Below are positions 7,766 to 15,638 of a stretch of DNA of 21,658 nucleotides, one piece after another (position 1 is the stretch's first letter; every line of letters begins with the position of its first letter). Source of the DNA: JANMAT01 sp031359995 (GTDB lineage Bacteria > Actinomycetota > Acidimicrobiia > Acidimicrobiales > Ilumatobacteraceae); the NCBI GenBank assembly GCA_031359995.1, contig JANMAT010000188.1, forward strand, positions 1-21,658, written 5' to 3'. Below the pieces are notes generated by a model, which was not told the DNA's origin, made no database searches, and was given only the letters and a program-made list of their open reading frames with translations. A program made the position numbers and the translations under genes.

Positions 7766-8566
7766 ATGGAACAGTTGGCCGGCCGCACCGCGGTGATCAC
7801 CGGAGGAGCGTCGGGCATCGGCCTGGCCACGGCACGCCTGCTCGCCGCCGAGGGGATGCACCTGGTCCTGGCCGACATCGAGGACGGGCCCCTGCAGGTC
7901 GTCGCGTCCGAGCTCGGGGCGCTCGGCGTACGCACCGACGTCAGCAAGCGGTCCGACGTGCAGGCGCTGGCCGACGCAGCCTTCGCCCACAAGGGCGAGG
8001 TCGCCGTCGTGTTCAACAACGCCGGCGTGGCCGTGGGCGGCCCCACGGTGGAGATGAGCCACGCCGACTGGGAGTGGCTCGTGAACGTGAACCTGTGGGG
8101 TCCCATTCACGGGGTCGAGGCGTTCGTGCCCCGCATGGTGGCCCAGGGCACCGGCGGCCACGTGCTGTTCACCGCGTCGTTCGCCGGCCTGGCCCCCAAC
8201 GTGGGCCTCGGCCCCTACTGCGTGACCAAGTACGGCGTGGTCGCTCTGGCCGAGGTGCTGCAGAAGGAGCTGCGGGGCAACGACATCGGCGTGTCGGTGC
8301 TGTGCCCCATGCGGGTGGCCACCAACATCGGGAGCTCCGAACGAAACCGGCCGTCCGAGCTCGGCGGCCCGGCGGCGACCCACCCGGTGCTCGACCAGGG
8401 CGACGACAACGCCGACCTCGCCGGGCGCGTGCTCGCGGTGGAAGACGTGGCCGCCGAGGTGGTCGACGCCATCAAGCGCAACCGGCTCTACATCGTGCCC
8501 CACCCCGAGAGCCGCTCGTTCGTCCGCCGGCGCTTCGAGCGCATCGACCGCGCCTACGAGGGCTGA
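7766..8566 (+). CDS. Short-chain dehydrogenase/reductase (SDR)
   Basis: Classical SDR of 266 residues that interconverts an alcohol and a ketone with NAD(P)(H). Seen: the cofactor loop TGGASGIG (12-19), an acidic residue D37 ending beta-2 that favours NAD(H), NNAG (84-87), catalytic S138 (FTASFAG) and the YxxxK pair Y151/K155. The C-terminal end is slightly extended, ending with a basic RRRFERIDRAYEG. The ATG at 7766 follows AAGGGGACGTC, a good ribosome-binding site. It diverges from the acyl-CoA dehydrogenase/phosphotransferase pair over a 101-bp region. By analogy with LvaD it could make or consume the hydroxy group of the acyl-CoA that the kinase uses, but SDR substrate cannot be told from sequence. 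A histidine phosphatase gene begins 5 nt after its stop. Confidence 0.93.
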   Translation: MEQLAGRTAVITGGASGIGLATARLLAAEGMHLVLADIEDGPLQVVASELGALGVRTDVSKRSDVQALADAAFAHKGEVAVVFNNAGVAVGGPTVEMSHADWEWLVNVNLWGPIHGVEAFVPRMVAQGTGGHVLFTASFAGLAPNVGLGPYCVTKYGVVALAEVLQKELRGNDIGVSVLCPMRVATNIGSSERNRPSELGGPAATHPVLDQGDDNADLAGRVLAVEDVAAEVVDAIKRNRLYIVPHPESRSFVRRRFERIDRAYEG

Positions 8567-8571
8567 GCCGG

Positions 8572-9147
8572 TTGCCCGGCACGACGCTGCACCTCGTGCG
8601 CCACGCCGAGGCGCAGGGCGACGGGCACGACGACGATCCCGAGCTGAGCGACCACGGCCGCCAGCAGGCCAACGCGTTGGGCGCCCGGCTGCGCGATCTC
8701 ACCTTCGATGCGCTGTTGCACAGCCCGAAGCGGCGCGCCGCCGAGACGGCGGCCACGATCGCCCGCCACGTGGCCGGCGTGACGCCCGAGGCGAGTGCAC
8801 TGGTGGACGACCGCACCCCGGTGCCCGACGACTGGTCGACGGTGCCGGTGCGCTACCACGAGCTGCTGCGCGCCGTGCCGGCCGCCGAGGCCGACGTGGG
8901 TGGGCGGTTGCTGCAGCGCACGGTCACCGAGCTCGGGCGCGTGGGCGACGCCGACCGCACCGTCATCGTGGTGACCCACGCCTTCGTGATCGGCTGGTTC
9001 GTGCGCCACGCGCTCGACGCCCCGTGGTGGCGGTGGATCGGACTGAACCCCGACAACAGCTCGCTGACGACCGTGCGGTTCCACGACGACCGTCCGCCGC
9101 AGCTGCTGGCCTTCAACGACCTCGGCCACCTGAACGTGCTCGACTGA
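8572..9147 (+). CDS. Histidine phosphatase superfamily protein
   Basis: Phosphoglycerate-mutase-like phosphatase of 191 residues. The phospho-acceptor motif LVRHAE places H11 as the nucleophile; SPKRRAAETA (51-60) supplies the second arginine and the conserved ET. The second catalytic histidine is H136 in VVTHAF. The TTG at 8572 is the only start that keeps the first beta strand; GAGGGC about 8 nt upstream lies over the end of the SDR gene, 5 nt before this start, so the two are probably co-transcribed. It ends near the convergent amidohydrolase. The family is broad (SixA, CobC-like and small-molecule phosphatases). One possible link is dephosphorylation of phospho-acyl intermediates from the neighbouring kinase, but that is speculation. 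Confidence 0.9.
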   Translation: MPGTTLHLVRHAEAQGDGHDDDPELSDHGRQQANALGARLRDLTFDALLHSPKRRAAETAATIARHVAGVTPEASALVDDRTPVPDDWSTVPVRYHELLRAVPAAEADVGGRLLQRTVTELGRVGDADRTVIVVTHAFVIGWFVRHALDAPWWRWIGLNPDNSSLTTVRFHDDRPPQLLAFNDLGHLNVLD

Positions 9148-9168
9148 GCATCAGGCCGGTCGCTCGCG

Positions 9169-10845
9169 TCAGGCGCTGATGCCGCCGCGCACGAGGCGAC
9201 CCGGGTAGGCGCCGGTGTGCTCGCCGTCTTCGTAGGTGACGACGCCGTGGCACAGGGTGGCCCGGTAGCCGTGGGCCCGCTGCACCAGACGCTTGCCCCC
9301 GGCGGGCAGGTCGTACACCATGACCGGCTCGTCGAGGCGCAGCGCGTCGTAGTCGATGAGGTTGAGGTCGGCGCGGTAGCCCGGTGCGATGACACCGCGG
9401 TCGCTCATGCCGTAGAGCAGGGCCGAGTCCTGGGTCATCTTGTGCACCGCGAACTCGAGCGGGATCGTGGCACCGCGCTGCCGGTCACGTGTCATGTAGG
9501 CCAGCATGTAGGTGGGCACGCTGGCGTCGCACAGCACGCCGCAGTGGGCGCCACCGTCGGACAGGCCGAACACGCTGTGCTGGCGCTGGATGCCGGCGAC
9601 CTGGGTGTCGAGGTCGCCCTGGTAGCCGATGAGGAAGAGGATCGGCCGGGCGTCGGCCATCACGTCCATCAGCGCTTCGCGCGGGTCGATGCCGCGCGCC
9701 TCGGCGATGCCGGCGATGGAATCGGCGTGGGTCGGCTCGTAGCTCAGGTCGGCGGGCAGGGCGTACATGCGGTGCCACGTGGAGATCATGCGGCTCGTGT
9801 CGGCGTAGCGCGCCTTCTTCGGGTCGTCGGCCAGCACCCGCGCCCGGAACACCGGGTCGCGCAGGATGCGGCGCTGCTCGTCGTAGGGCTCGTCCTTGAT
9901 GTCGCGGTACGACGGGAACTGGCGCATCGGGTTCAGCGTGCCCTCCAGCATCATCAGCACCGACGCCGGGCGGGCACCGATCTGGGGCCGGATGCTGAGG
10001 CCCTCGGGGTTCAACCGGTCGGCCAGGTTCCAGATGCCGGTGCCCGTGTTCGAGCCCACCAGGAACGTGAGCGGACGCTTCGTGAGCCGGGCGATGTGCT
10101 CGATCCAGGCCAGCTCCTCGGGCTTGTCGAGGTGGTCCGAGATGATCTCGATGGTGCCGTGGTCGAGCCCCACGAACGCCTCGGCGATGGCGACCATCTC
10201 GTCGGCCGCCGCGTGGGTGCCGGGGATGTTGTTGCCCGCCTTGTCGATGTGGCCGTAGAAGCGCGACGTGGAGAAGCCGAGGGCGCCGTCGGTCAGGGCC
10301 TGACGCGTGATGGCGGCCATGGCCGCCATGTCGTCGGGCGTGGCGTCGTCGTAGCAGCGCTCGCCCATGACGTAGTGACGCAGGGCCACGTGGGGCAGCT
10401 GGGCACCGATGTCGAGCGTGTACGGCGTGTCGATGGCGTCGAGGTACTGGCCGAACGTCTCCCAGCCCCACGGGATGCCCTCGTGCAGGGCCGTGCCGGG
10501 GATGTCTTCCACGCTCTCCATGAGCTGGACGAGCTCGTCCTCACTGCCCGGGCGCACCGGAGCGAAGCCGACGCCGCAGTTGCCCATGACCACCGTGGTG
10601 ACGCCGTGCCAGCTGGACGGCGTGACCTGCTTGTCCCAGCACACCTGGCCGTCGAAGTGGGTGTGGATGTCGACCCAGCCGGGGGTGACCAGGAGCCCCT
10701 CGGCGTCGATCACCCGCTGCGCCGGGCGCCCGGCGAGCGAACCGACCTCGGTGATGCGGCCGGCGTTCACGGCGATGTCGCCCATGAACGCCGGCGCACC
10801 GGTGCCGTCCACGATGCGGCCGTTGATGATGATGATCTCGTCCAC
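9169..10845 (-). CDS. N-acyl-D-amino-acid deacylase-like amidohydrolase
   Basis: Metal-dependent amidohydrolase of 558 residues, likely cytosolic (no signal peptide). Seen: an N-terminal beta-sandwich start (IIIINGRIVDGTGAPAF), the HxH metal pair H61/H63 in DIHTHFDGQ, and the GNCGVGFAP motif (88-96) whose Cys90 is the metal-bridging residue typical of D-aminoacylases. A late SDGGAH (429-434) carries the catalytic aspartate D430. The C-terminal strand GYRADLNLID closes the composite beta-domain. The length agrees with the D-aminoacylase/N-acyl-D-amino-acid deacylase family. The start is GTG at 10845 with AAGGGGA a few nt upstream. Actinobacterial genomes carry several such paralogues of unknown substrate, so hydrolysis of an N-acyl or ring amide bond is the family-level inference only. 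Confidence 0.9.
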   Translation of the reverse strand: MDEIIIINGRIVDGTGAPAFMGDIAVNAGRITEVGSLAGRPAQRVIDAEGLLVTPGWVDIHTHFDGQVCWDKQVTPSSWHGVTTVVMGNCGVGFAPVRPGSEDELVQLMESVEDIPGTALHEGIPWGWETFGQYLDAIDTPYTLDIGAQLPHVALRHYVMGERCYDDATPDDMAAMAAITRQALTDGALGFSTSRFYGHIDKAGNNIPGTHAAADEMVAIAEAFVGLDHGTIEIISDHLDKPEELAWIEHIARLTKRPLTFLVGSNTGTGIWNLADRLNPEGLSIRPQIGARPASVLMMLEGTLNPMRQFPSYRDIKDEPYDEQRRILRDPVFRARVLADDPKKARYADTSRMISTWHRMYALPADLSYEPTHADSIAGIAEARGIDPREALMDVMADARPILFLIGYQGDLDTQVAGIQRQHSVFGLSDGGAHCGVLCDASVPTYMLAYMTRDRQRGATIPLEFAVHKMTQDSALLYGMSDRGVIAPGYRADLNLIDYDALRLDEPVMVYDLPAGGKRLVQRAHGYRATLCHGVVTYEDGEHTGAYPGRLVRGGISA

Positions 10846-10881
10846 GAGCGTCCCCTTGCGTCCCTGGTGGCGGACCCTACC

Positions 10882-12804
10882 TCAGGTCACCTCGGTGGCC
10901 GCCGCTGCGAACTGGGCCTGGTACAGGCGGTGGTAGGCCCCGCCGGCGGCGAGCAGCTGCTGGTGGTCGCCCTGCTCGACGATGCGCCCGTTCTCCATGA
11001 CCAGGATCGTGTCGGCGTCGCGGATGGTGGAGAGCCGGTGGGCGATCACGAAGCTCGTGCGCTGCGAGCGGAGCGCGGCCATGGCCCGCTGGATCAGCAC
11101 CTCGGTGCGGGTGTCGACCGAGCTGGTGGCCTCGTCGAGGATGAGGATGGCGGGGTCGGCCAGGAACGCCCGGGCGATGGTGAGCAGCTGCTTCTCGCCG
11201 GCGCTTACGGTGCCGCCCTCGTCGTCGATGATCGTGTCGTAGCCGAGCGGCAGGGAGTGCACGAACCGGTCCACGTAGGTGGCACGCGCCGCGGCGAGGA
11301 TCTCGGCTTCGGTGGCGGCCGGGTTGCCGTAGGCGATGTTCTCGCGGATCGTGCCGCCGAACAGCCAGGTGTCCTGCAGGACCATGCCGATGTTGGACCG
11401 CAGCTCGCGCCGGGGCATGGACGCGATGTCGGCGCCGTCGAGCAGGATGCGGCCGCCGTCGAGCTCGTAGAACCGCATGATCAGGTTCACCAGCGTGGTC
11501 TTGCCGGCCCCGGTGGGGCCGACGATGGCCACGGTGCGACCGGGTTCGGCGGTGAGCGACAGATCGTCGATGAGGGACTTGTCGGGGTCGTACGAGAAGC
11601 GCACGTGCTCGAGCTCGACCTTGCCGCGTGCCGGCGGGGCGTCCTCGTCCGTGTCCCGGCTGTCGGCGCTCTGCTCCTCCGCCCCGAGCAGCTCGAACAC
11701 CCGCTCGGCCGAGGCGATGCCCGACTGGAGCACGTTCATCATCGACGCCGTCTGGGTGAGCGGCATGCTGAACTGCCGCGAGTACTGCATGACCGCCTGC
11801 ACGTCACCCAGGCCGATCTGGCCCGACGCCACCCGCAGACCGCCGACCACGGCGATGGCGACGTAGCTGAGGTTGCCGATGAACACCATCGACGGCTGGA
11901 TGGAGCCCGACACGAACTGGGCGCCGAAGCTGGCGTCGTAGAGCTTGTCGTTGGTCTCGCGGAAGCGGGCCTCCACCTCGTGCTGGCGGCCGAAGGCCTT
12001 CACGATGGTGTGCCCGGTGAAGGCCTCCTCCACCAGCCCGTTCAGCGCGCCGGTGTGCTTCCACTGGGCGATGAAGCGGGTCTTGGAGCGCTTGGCGATC
12101 TTCTTCATGGCGACCAGTGACAACGGCACCGACACGATGGCCACCAGCGCCAGCACCGGCGACACCACGAACATCATGATGACCACACCGATGATGGTGA
12201 GCAGCGACGTGAGCAGACCGCTGAGGCTCTGCTGCAGGCTCTGGGCGATGTTGTCGATGTCGTTGGTGACCCGGCTGAGCAGATCGCCGCGGGCGGTGCG
12301 GTCGACGTAGCTGAGGGGCAGGCGGTGGATCTTCTCCTCGACCTCGGCCCGCAGCCGCAGCATGGTCCGCTGCACCACGCCGGCCAGCAGGTACGCCTGG
12401 CCGTAGCCGAGGACGAACGACACCACGTACACGCCGAACGCCAGCCACAGCGTGCGGTGCAGCCGGGCGAAGTCGATGCCCGTGGCGCCGTTGCGGCGCC
12501 GCAGGCCGTCGAACACGATGTCGGTGGCATGGCCGAGCAGCCGGGGGCCGAGCACCACCAGGGTGACGCTCACGACCGCGAGGGCCAGCACGAGCAGAGC
12601 CCGCGGCTTCTCGGGGCCCATGCGCTCGGCGAGCCGGCGGACGGTGGCCTTGAAGTCCTTCGACTTCTCCATCGGGATGCCGGCCACGCTCATGCGGCCC
12701 CCACCGGGGCCGGACCGCAGTTCGGACGGCGGTGGCCGGTGCGCCGCCGCCTCGTCGTGTCCGGCACCGCCCGGCGCCTTGCCGTTGCCGTTGACGTTGC
12801 TCAT
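10882..12804 (-). CDS. ABC exporter half-transporter, consensus-ATP-site subunit (TM288/BmrD-like)
   Basis: Fused membrane and ATPase protein of 640 residues. A ~45-residue polar, Gly/Pro-rich N-terminal tail precedes six transmembrane helices (about 65-370) and the ATPase domain (395-630). Walker A is GPTGAGKTT (429-437), the signature is the atypical VSAGEKQ (533-539), Walker B is LILDE with a normal catalytic E558, and the switch histidine is H589. The non-LSGGQ signature is characteristic of the partner that completes the degenerate site in heterodimeric exporters. The ATG at 12804 overlaps the stop of the first half-transporter by 4 nt (ATGA), with GAGGAGG 7 nt upstream. The long in-frame extension upstream lies inside that gene in another frame and is not coding. 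Exported substrate is unknown; relatives move drugs, lipids or peptides. Confidence 0.94.
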   Translation of the reverse strand: MSNVNGNGKAPGGAGHDEAAAHRPPPSELRSGPGGGRMSVAGIPMEKSKDFKATVRRLAERMGPEKPRALLVLALAVVSVTLVVLGPRLLGHATDIVFDGLRRRNGATGIDFARLHRTLWLAFGVYVVSFVLGYGQAYLLAGVVQRTMLRLRAEVEEKIHRLPLSYVDRTARGDLLSRVTNDIDNIAQSLQQSLSGLLTSLLTIIGVVIMMFVVSPVLALVAIVSVPLSLVAMKKIAKRSKTRFIAQWKHTGALNGLVEEAFTGHTIVKAFGRQHEVEARFRETNDKLYDASFGAQFVSGSIQPSMVFIGNLSYVAIAVVGGLRVASGQIGLGDVQAVMQYSRQFSMPLTQTASMMNVLQSGIASAERVFELLGAEEQSADSRDTDEDAPPARGKVELEHVRFSYDPDKSLIDDLSLTAEPGRTVAIVGPTGAGKTTLVNLIMRFYELDGGRILLDGADIASMPRRELRSNIGMVLQDTWLFGGTIRENIAYGNPAATEAEILAAARATYVDRFVHSLPLGYDTIIDDEGGTVSAGEKQLLTIARAFLADPAILILDEATSSVDTRTEVLIQRAMAALRSQRTSFVIAHRLSTIRDADTILVMENGRIVEQGDHQQLLAAGGAYHRLYQAQFAAAATEVT

Positions 12805-14537
12805 GCCGCGGCCTCCTCGGCGCTCACCTGCGAGGCGACGATCTCGGCGTAGGTGGGGCAGGTCTCGACCAGTTCGTCGTGGCGGCCGAGGCCCACCGCC
12901 ATGCCGTCCTCCAGCACCAGTATCTGCGTGGCGTGGCGGATGGTGGACACCCGCTGGGCGACCACCACCACGGCGGCGGCGGCCGTGTGTGGGGCCAGGG
13001 CGACCCGCAACCGCGCATCGGTGGCCAGGTCGAGCGCAGAGAACGAGTCGTCGAACAGGTAGATGCTGGGTTGGTGCACCAGGGCCCGGGCGATGGCGAG
13101 CCGTTGTCTTTGACCGCCCGACACGTTGGCCCCACCCTGCGCAATGGACGAGTCGAGCCCGTCGGACATGGCCCGCACGAAGTCCTCGGCCTGGGCGATG
13201 CGCAGCGCCGCCCACATCTCGTCCTCGGTGGCGTCGGGCTTGCCGTAGCGCAGGTTGCTGGCCACCGTCCCCGAGAACAGGTACGGCTTCTGGGGCACCA
13301 GACCCACCAGCGACCACAGCACCTCGGGGTCGAGGGCGCGCACGTCGACGCCGTTCACCACCACTGAGCCCGACGTGGCGTCGACCAGGCGGGGCACGAG
13401 GTTCACGAGCGTCGTCTTGCCTGCACCGGTGGAGCCGATGATGGCCAGCATCTCGCCCGCCCGGCACGTGATGCTGATGTCCTGCAGCACCGAGCGCTCG
13501 GCGCCCGGATACGTGAAGCCGACGTCGCGCAGCTCGAGCGACGTGGTGGCGTCGACCTCGGTGACCGGCGTGGCCGACACCACGACCGACGACGGAGTGT
13601 CGAGCACCAGCTGGATGCGCTCGGCGCTGACTGCGGCCCGGGGCACCAGCGCCGCCATGAAGGTGGCCATCATGACCGCCATGAGGATCTGGGTGAGGTA
13701 GGTCAGGAACGCCACCAACGCGCCGATGGACATCTCGCCCGTGGCGATGCGGTTCGACCCGAACCACAGCACGGCCACGCTCGACACGTTCACCACCAGG
13801 ATGACCGTGGGGAACATGAGGCCCATGAGCCGACCCGACTTCAGCGCCGTGCTCGTGAGTGCCTCGTTGCCGACACGGAAGCGCTCCGACTCCTCGGGCT
13901 CGCGCACGAAGGCCCGCACCACGCGGATGCCGGTGAGCTGCTCGCGCAGCACCTGGTTGATGCGGTCGATCCGCTCCTGCATGAGGCGGAACTGGGGCAC
14001 CATGCGCGAGATGGTGGTGCCCACCGCGATCAGCAGCACGGGGATGGCGACCACCAGGATCCACGACAGGCCCACGTCCTGGTTGAGAGCCAGGATCACG
14101 CCGCCGACCGCGGTGATGGGTGCGGCGACCAACAGGGTGCACGTCATGAGCACCAGCATCTGCACCTGCTGCACGTCGTTGGTGATGCGGGTGATGAGCG
14201 ACGGTGCCCCGAACTGGGCGACCTCACGGGCCGAGAAGTCGGTGACCTTGTGGAACAGGGCGCCCCGCACGTCACGGCCGAAGCCCATGGCCGCCTTCGA
14301 TCCCTGGTACACCGCGGCGATGGCGAAGCCGATCTGCACGAGTGTGACCGCCAGCATGAGGCCGCCGAGCTTCCAGATCTCGCTCGTGTTCCCCTTGGCC
14401 ACGCCCCGGTCGATGATGTGGGCGTTCAGCGTGGGCAGGTAGAGCGCGGCCGCGGTCTGCACGGTCTGGAACGCCACCACGAGGGCGAGCATCTTGCGGT
14501 AGTTGCGCAGATAGGTGGTCAGCAGCCTCTTCAGCAC
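12801..14537 (-). CDS. ABC exporter half-transporter, degenerate-site subunit (TM287/BmrC-like)
   Basis: Fused membrane and ATPase protein of 578 residues with six transmembrane helices (about 15-310) and an ATPase domain (335-570). Walker A is GSTGAGKTT (368-376), the Q-loop glutamine is Q416, and the signature is canonical VSGGQRQRLAIARAL (472-486). The Walker B region reads YLFDDSFSALD, so the catalytic Glu is Asp (D497). The switch histidine is glutamine (Q528 in VAQRVSTI). These two substitutions together mark the degenerate-site subunit of heterodimeric exporters such as TM287/288. I chose the GTG at 14537; it overlaps the TetR stop by 7 nt and has AAGG upstream, so the three genes form one operon, regulator first. 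Together with the following gene it should build a complete exporter. Confidence 0.94.
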   Translation of the reverse strand: MLKRLLTTYLRNYRKMLALVVAFQTVQTAAALYLPTLNAHIIDRGVAKGNTSEIWKLGGLMLAVTLVQIGFAIAAVYQGSKAAMGFGRDVRGALFHKVTDFSAREVAQFGAPSLITRITNDVQQVQMLVLMTCTLLVAAPITAVGGVILALNQDVGLSWILVVAIPVLLIAVGTTISRMVPQFRLMQERIDRINQVLREQLTGIRVVRAFVREPEESERFRVGNEALTSTALKSGRLMGLMFPTVILVVNVSSVAVLWFGSNRIATGEMSIGALVAFLTYLTQILMAVMMATFMAALVPRAAVSAERIQLVLDTPSSVVVSATPVTEVDATTSLELRDVGFTYPGAERSVLQDISITCRAGEMLAIIGSTGAGKTTLVNLVPRLVDATSGSVVVNGVDVRALDPEVLWSLVGLVPQKPYLFSGTVASNLRYGKPDATEDEMWAALRIAQAEDFVRAMSDGLDSSIAQGGANVSGGQRQRLAIARALVHQPSIYLFDDSFSALDLATDARLRVALAPHTAAAAVVVVAQRVSTIRHATQILVLEDGMAVGLGRHDELVETCPTYAEIVASQVSAEEAAA

Positions 14538-15118
14538 GACGGGGGACCTTCGGGACGAGCACGGGCACCGTCGAGGAAGAACCTGACGATGTCGCGCGGC
14601 TTCAGCGGACGTTCGGGGGCGAGGGCGGGGTGGGTCATGGCCATGGTGATGGCCCGCAGCGTCTGGGCGGCGTAGGCGGGACGGAACGAGATCGTCGACG
14701 CGTGGGCGGTGAAGATGGCGGTGAGCCCCACGAACGGCGTGGGCGACCCCTTGGGTTGCTTCGGTGGTGCGCCCAGCGCGGTCGAGACCTGCCAGATGTC
14801 GCGCAGGCGCCGCTGCATGATGCCGACCGCCTCGACGAGCTGGTCCTCGAACGGCAGCGACGCGTCGATGGCCGCCATGGCCCGCTCCACCGGTGCGGTG
14901 TCGAGGGCATCGTCGACCACGGCGCGCAGCAGCGAGTCCTTGTCGGGGAACACCCGGAAGATGGTTCCCTCGGCGATGCCGGCGGCCTCGGCGATCTGCT
15001 TGGTGGTCACGGCGGCGCCGTGCTCGATGAGCAGGGGTCGGGTGGCGGCCAGGATCGACGCGCGGCGCTCCTCGGGTGGCAGCGCGGTGGCTCGGCCGCG
15101 AGTCGGCGTGGGTCCCAT
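14531..15118 (-). CDS. TetR-family transcriptional regulator
   Basis: One-component repressor of 195 residues. The N-terminal helix-turn-helix is clear (about 20-68: SILAATRPLLIEHG, then TTKQIAEAAGIAEGTIFRVF, and DKDSLLRAV). The C-terminal ligand domain is divergent, as usual. The ATG at 15118 is preferred: the other in-frame start, GTG at 15154, lies within the palindromic operator, and TACACT is placed 8 nt before 15118 as a leaderless -10. The gene is first in an operon with the two ABC half-transporters and diverges from the AhpD-like genes. By family behaviour it should repress its own operon, and possibly the divergent one, releasing DNA when an exporter substrate binds. Confidence 0.94.
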   Translation of the reverse strand: MGPTPTRGRATALPPEERRASILAATRPLLIEHGAAVTTKQIAEAAGIAEGTIFRVFPDKDSLLRAVVDDALDTAPVERAMAAIDASLPFEDQLVEAVGIMQRRLRDIWQVSTALGAPPKQPKGSPTPFVGLTAIFTAHASTISFRPAYAAQTLRAITMAMTHPALAPERPLKPRDIVRFFLDGARARPEGPPSC

Positions 15119-15126
15119 GACCGACG

Positions 15127-15132
15127 AGTGTA
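15127..15132 (-). promoter_or_regulatory. Candidate -10 box (TACACT) of the tetR-ABC operon
   Basis: TACACT on the minus strand ends 8 nt before the ATG at 15118. A -35 at about 17 bp spacing would fall at 15150-15155, inside the palindrome, which would let the regulator block its own promoter. Confidence 0.5.
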
Positions 15133-15138
15133 CCGGCA

Positions 15139-15158
15139 CTGAGTGAGCACTCACTCAG
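15139..15158. promoter_or_regulatory. Palindromic TetR operator (CTGAGTGAG-CA-CTCACTCAG)
   Basis: A perfect inverted repeat with 9-bp arms (15139-15147, 15150-15158) and a 2-nt centre lies in the 79-bp divergent region between tetR and the AhpD-like gene. The TGAGTGA/TCACTCA arms are of the kind bound by many TetR repressors. It covers the predicted -35 of tetR and lies 27 bp upstream of the predicted -10 of the divergent gene, so it could control both. Confidence 0.75.
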
Positions 15159-15185
15159 CGATGTGGCACCCGTCGCCTCATCAGG

Positions 15186-15191
15186 TAGGTT
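15186..15191 (+). promoter_or_regulatory. Candidate -10 box (TAGGTT) for the AhpD-like operon, leaderless
   Basis: TAGGTT ends 6 nt before the ATG at 15198, with no ribosome-binding site between them, as expected of a leaderless transcript. The same hexamer occurs at the same kind of position before the CoA-transferase at 16183. Confidence 0.45.
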
Positions 15192-15197
15192 GCACCC

Positions 15198-15638
15198 ATG
15201 AGCTGGCTCCTGGACCGCCCCGCCGAACGCGCCGAGATCCTCGGCCTGCGCCCGGAACTGGCCGCCGCCCACGCCCGCCTGATCGATGCCCTGTGGAACG
15301 GCCCCGTGCCGGCCCAGACGCTCGAGCTGTGCCGCCTGCGCATGGCCCAGCTGCTGGCCGCCGGCGCCGCCCTGGTCGAGCGCTCGCCGCAGGCGCCGCT
15401 GTCACCCGATCGCGTCGGGGCGTTGGCCCGCTGGTCGACCGACCCCGCCTACACCGACGACGAGCGGGCGTGCCTGGCCTTCACCGAGCTGTTCGTCGTC
15501 GCCCATCACGACATCACCGACGACCAGGCCGCTGCGGTGCGCCAGGCCCACGGTGACGCCGGCCTCGTCACCCTCACCACCGCGCTCGCGGTGTGGGAGA
15601 ACCAGCACCGCTTCGACATCGCCCTCGGGGGTTCCTGA
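15198..15638 (+). CDS. Carboxymuconolactone decarboxylase/AhpD-like protein lacking the CxxC pair
   Basis: All-alpha protein of 146 residues resembling the CMD/AhpD fold: a helix with the ELCRLRMAQLLAAG segment (about 43-56), a DDERACLAFTELF helix (about 91-103) and a C-terminal helix pair. In redox-active members the RLR(V/N)A.. helix is followed by NxCxxC; here that place reads LLAAGAALVER, without cysteines, so the usual thiol chemistry is absent. The ATG at 15198 follows a leaderless-type -10. The stop TGA is directly followed by the ATG of the next gene, a paralogue that does have the redox motif. The two could form a mixed oligomer in which this subunit is structural; AhpD-like proteins are oligomeric, but pairing is my inference. 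Substrate unknown. Confidence 0.8.
   Translation: MSWLLDRPAERAEILGLRPELAAAHARLIDALWNGPVPAQTLELCRLRMAQLLAAGAALVERSPQAPLSPDRVGALARWSTDPAYTDDERACLAFTELFVVAHHDITDDQAAAVRQAHGDAGLVTLTTALAVWENQHRFDIALGGS

Noticed and set aside
9148..9182. GCATCAG...CTGATGC inverted repeat as a bidirectional terminator between convergent genes
   Set aside because: The 7-bp stem has a 21-nt loop, no T-tract, and one arm lies within the amidohydrolase coding region.
12805..14142. N-terminal extension of the second ABC half-transporter to 1086 residues
   Set aside because: The added part is an out-of-frame reading of the first half-transporter. The ATG at 12804 has a strong ribosome-binding site and an ATGA overlap.
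14538..15272. Extension of the first ABC half-transporter upstream to 15272
   Set aside because: It reads through the TetR gene and operator in another frame. The GTG at 14537 gives a standard half-transporter length.
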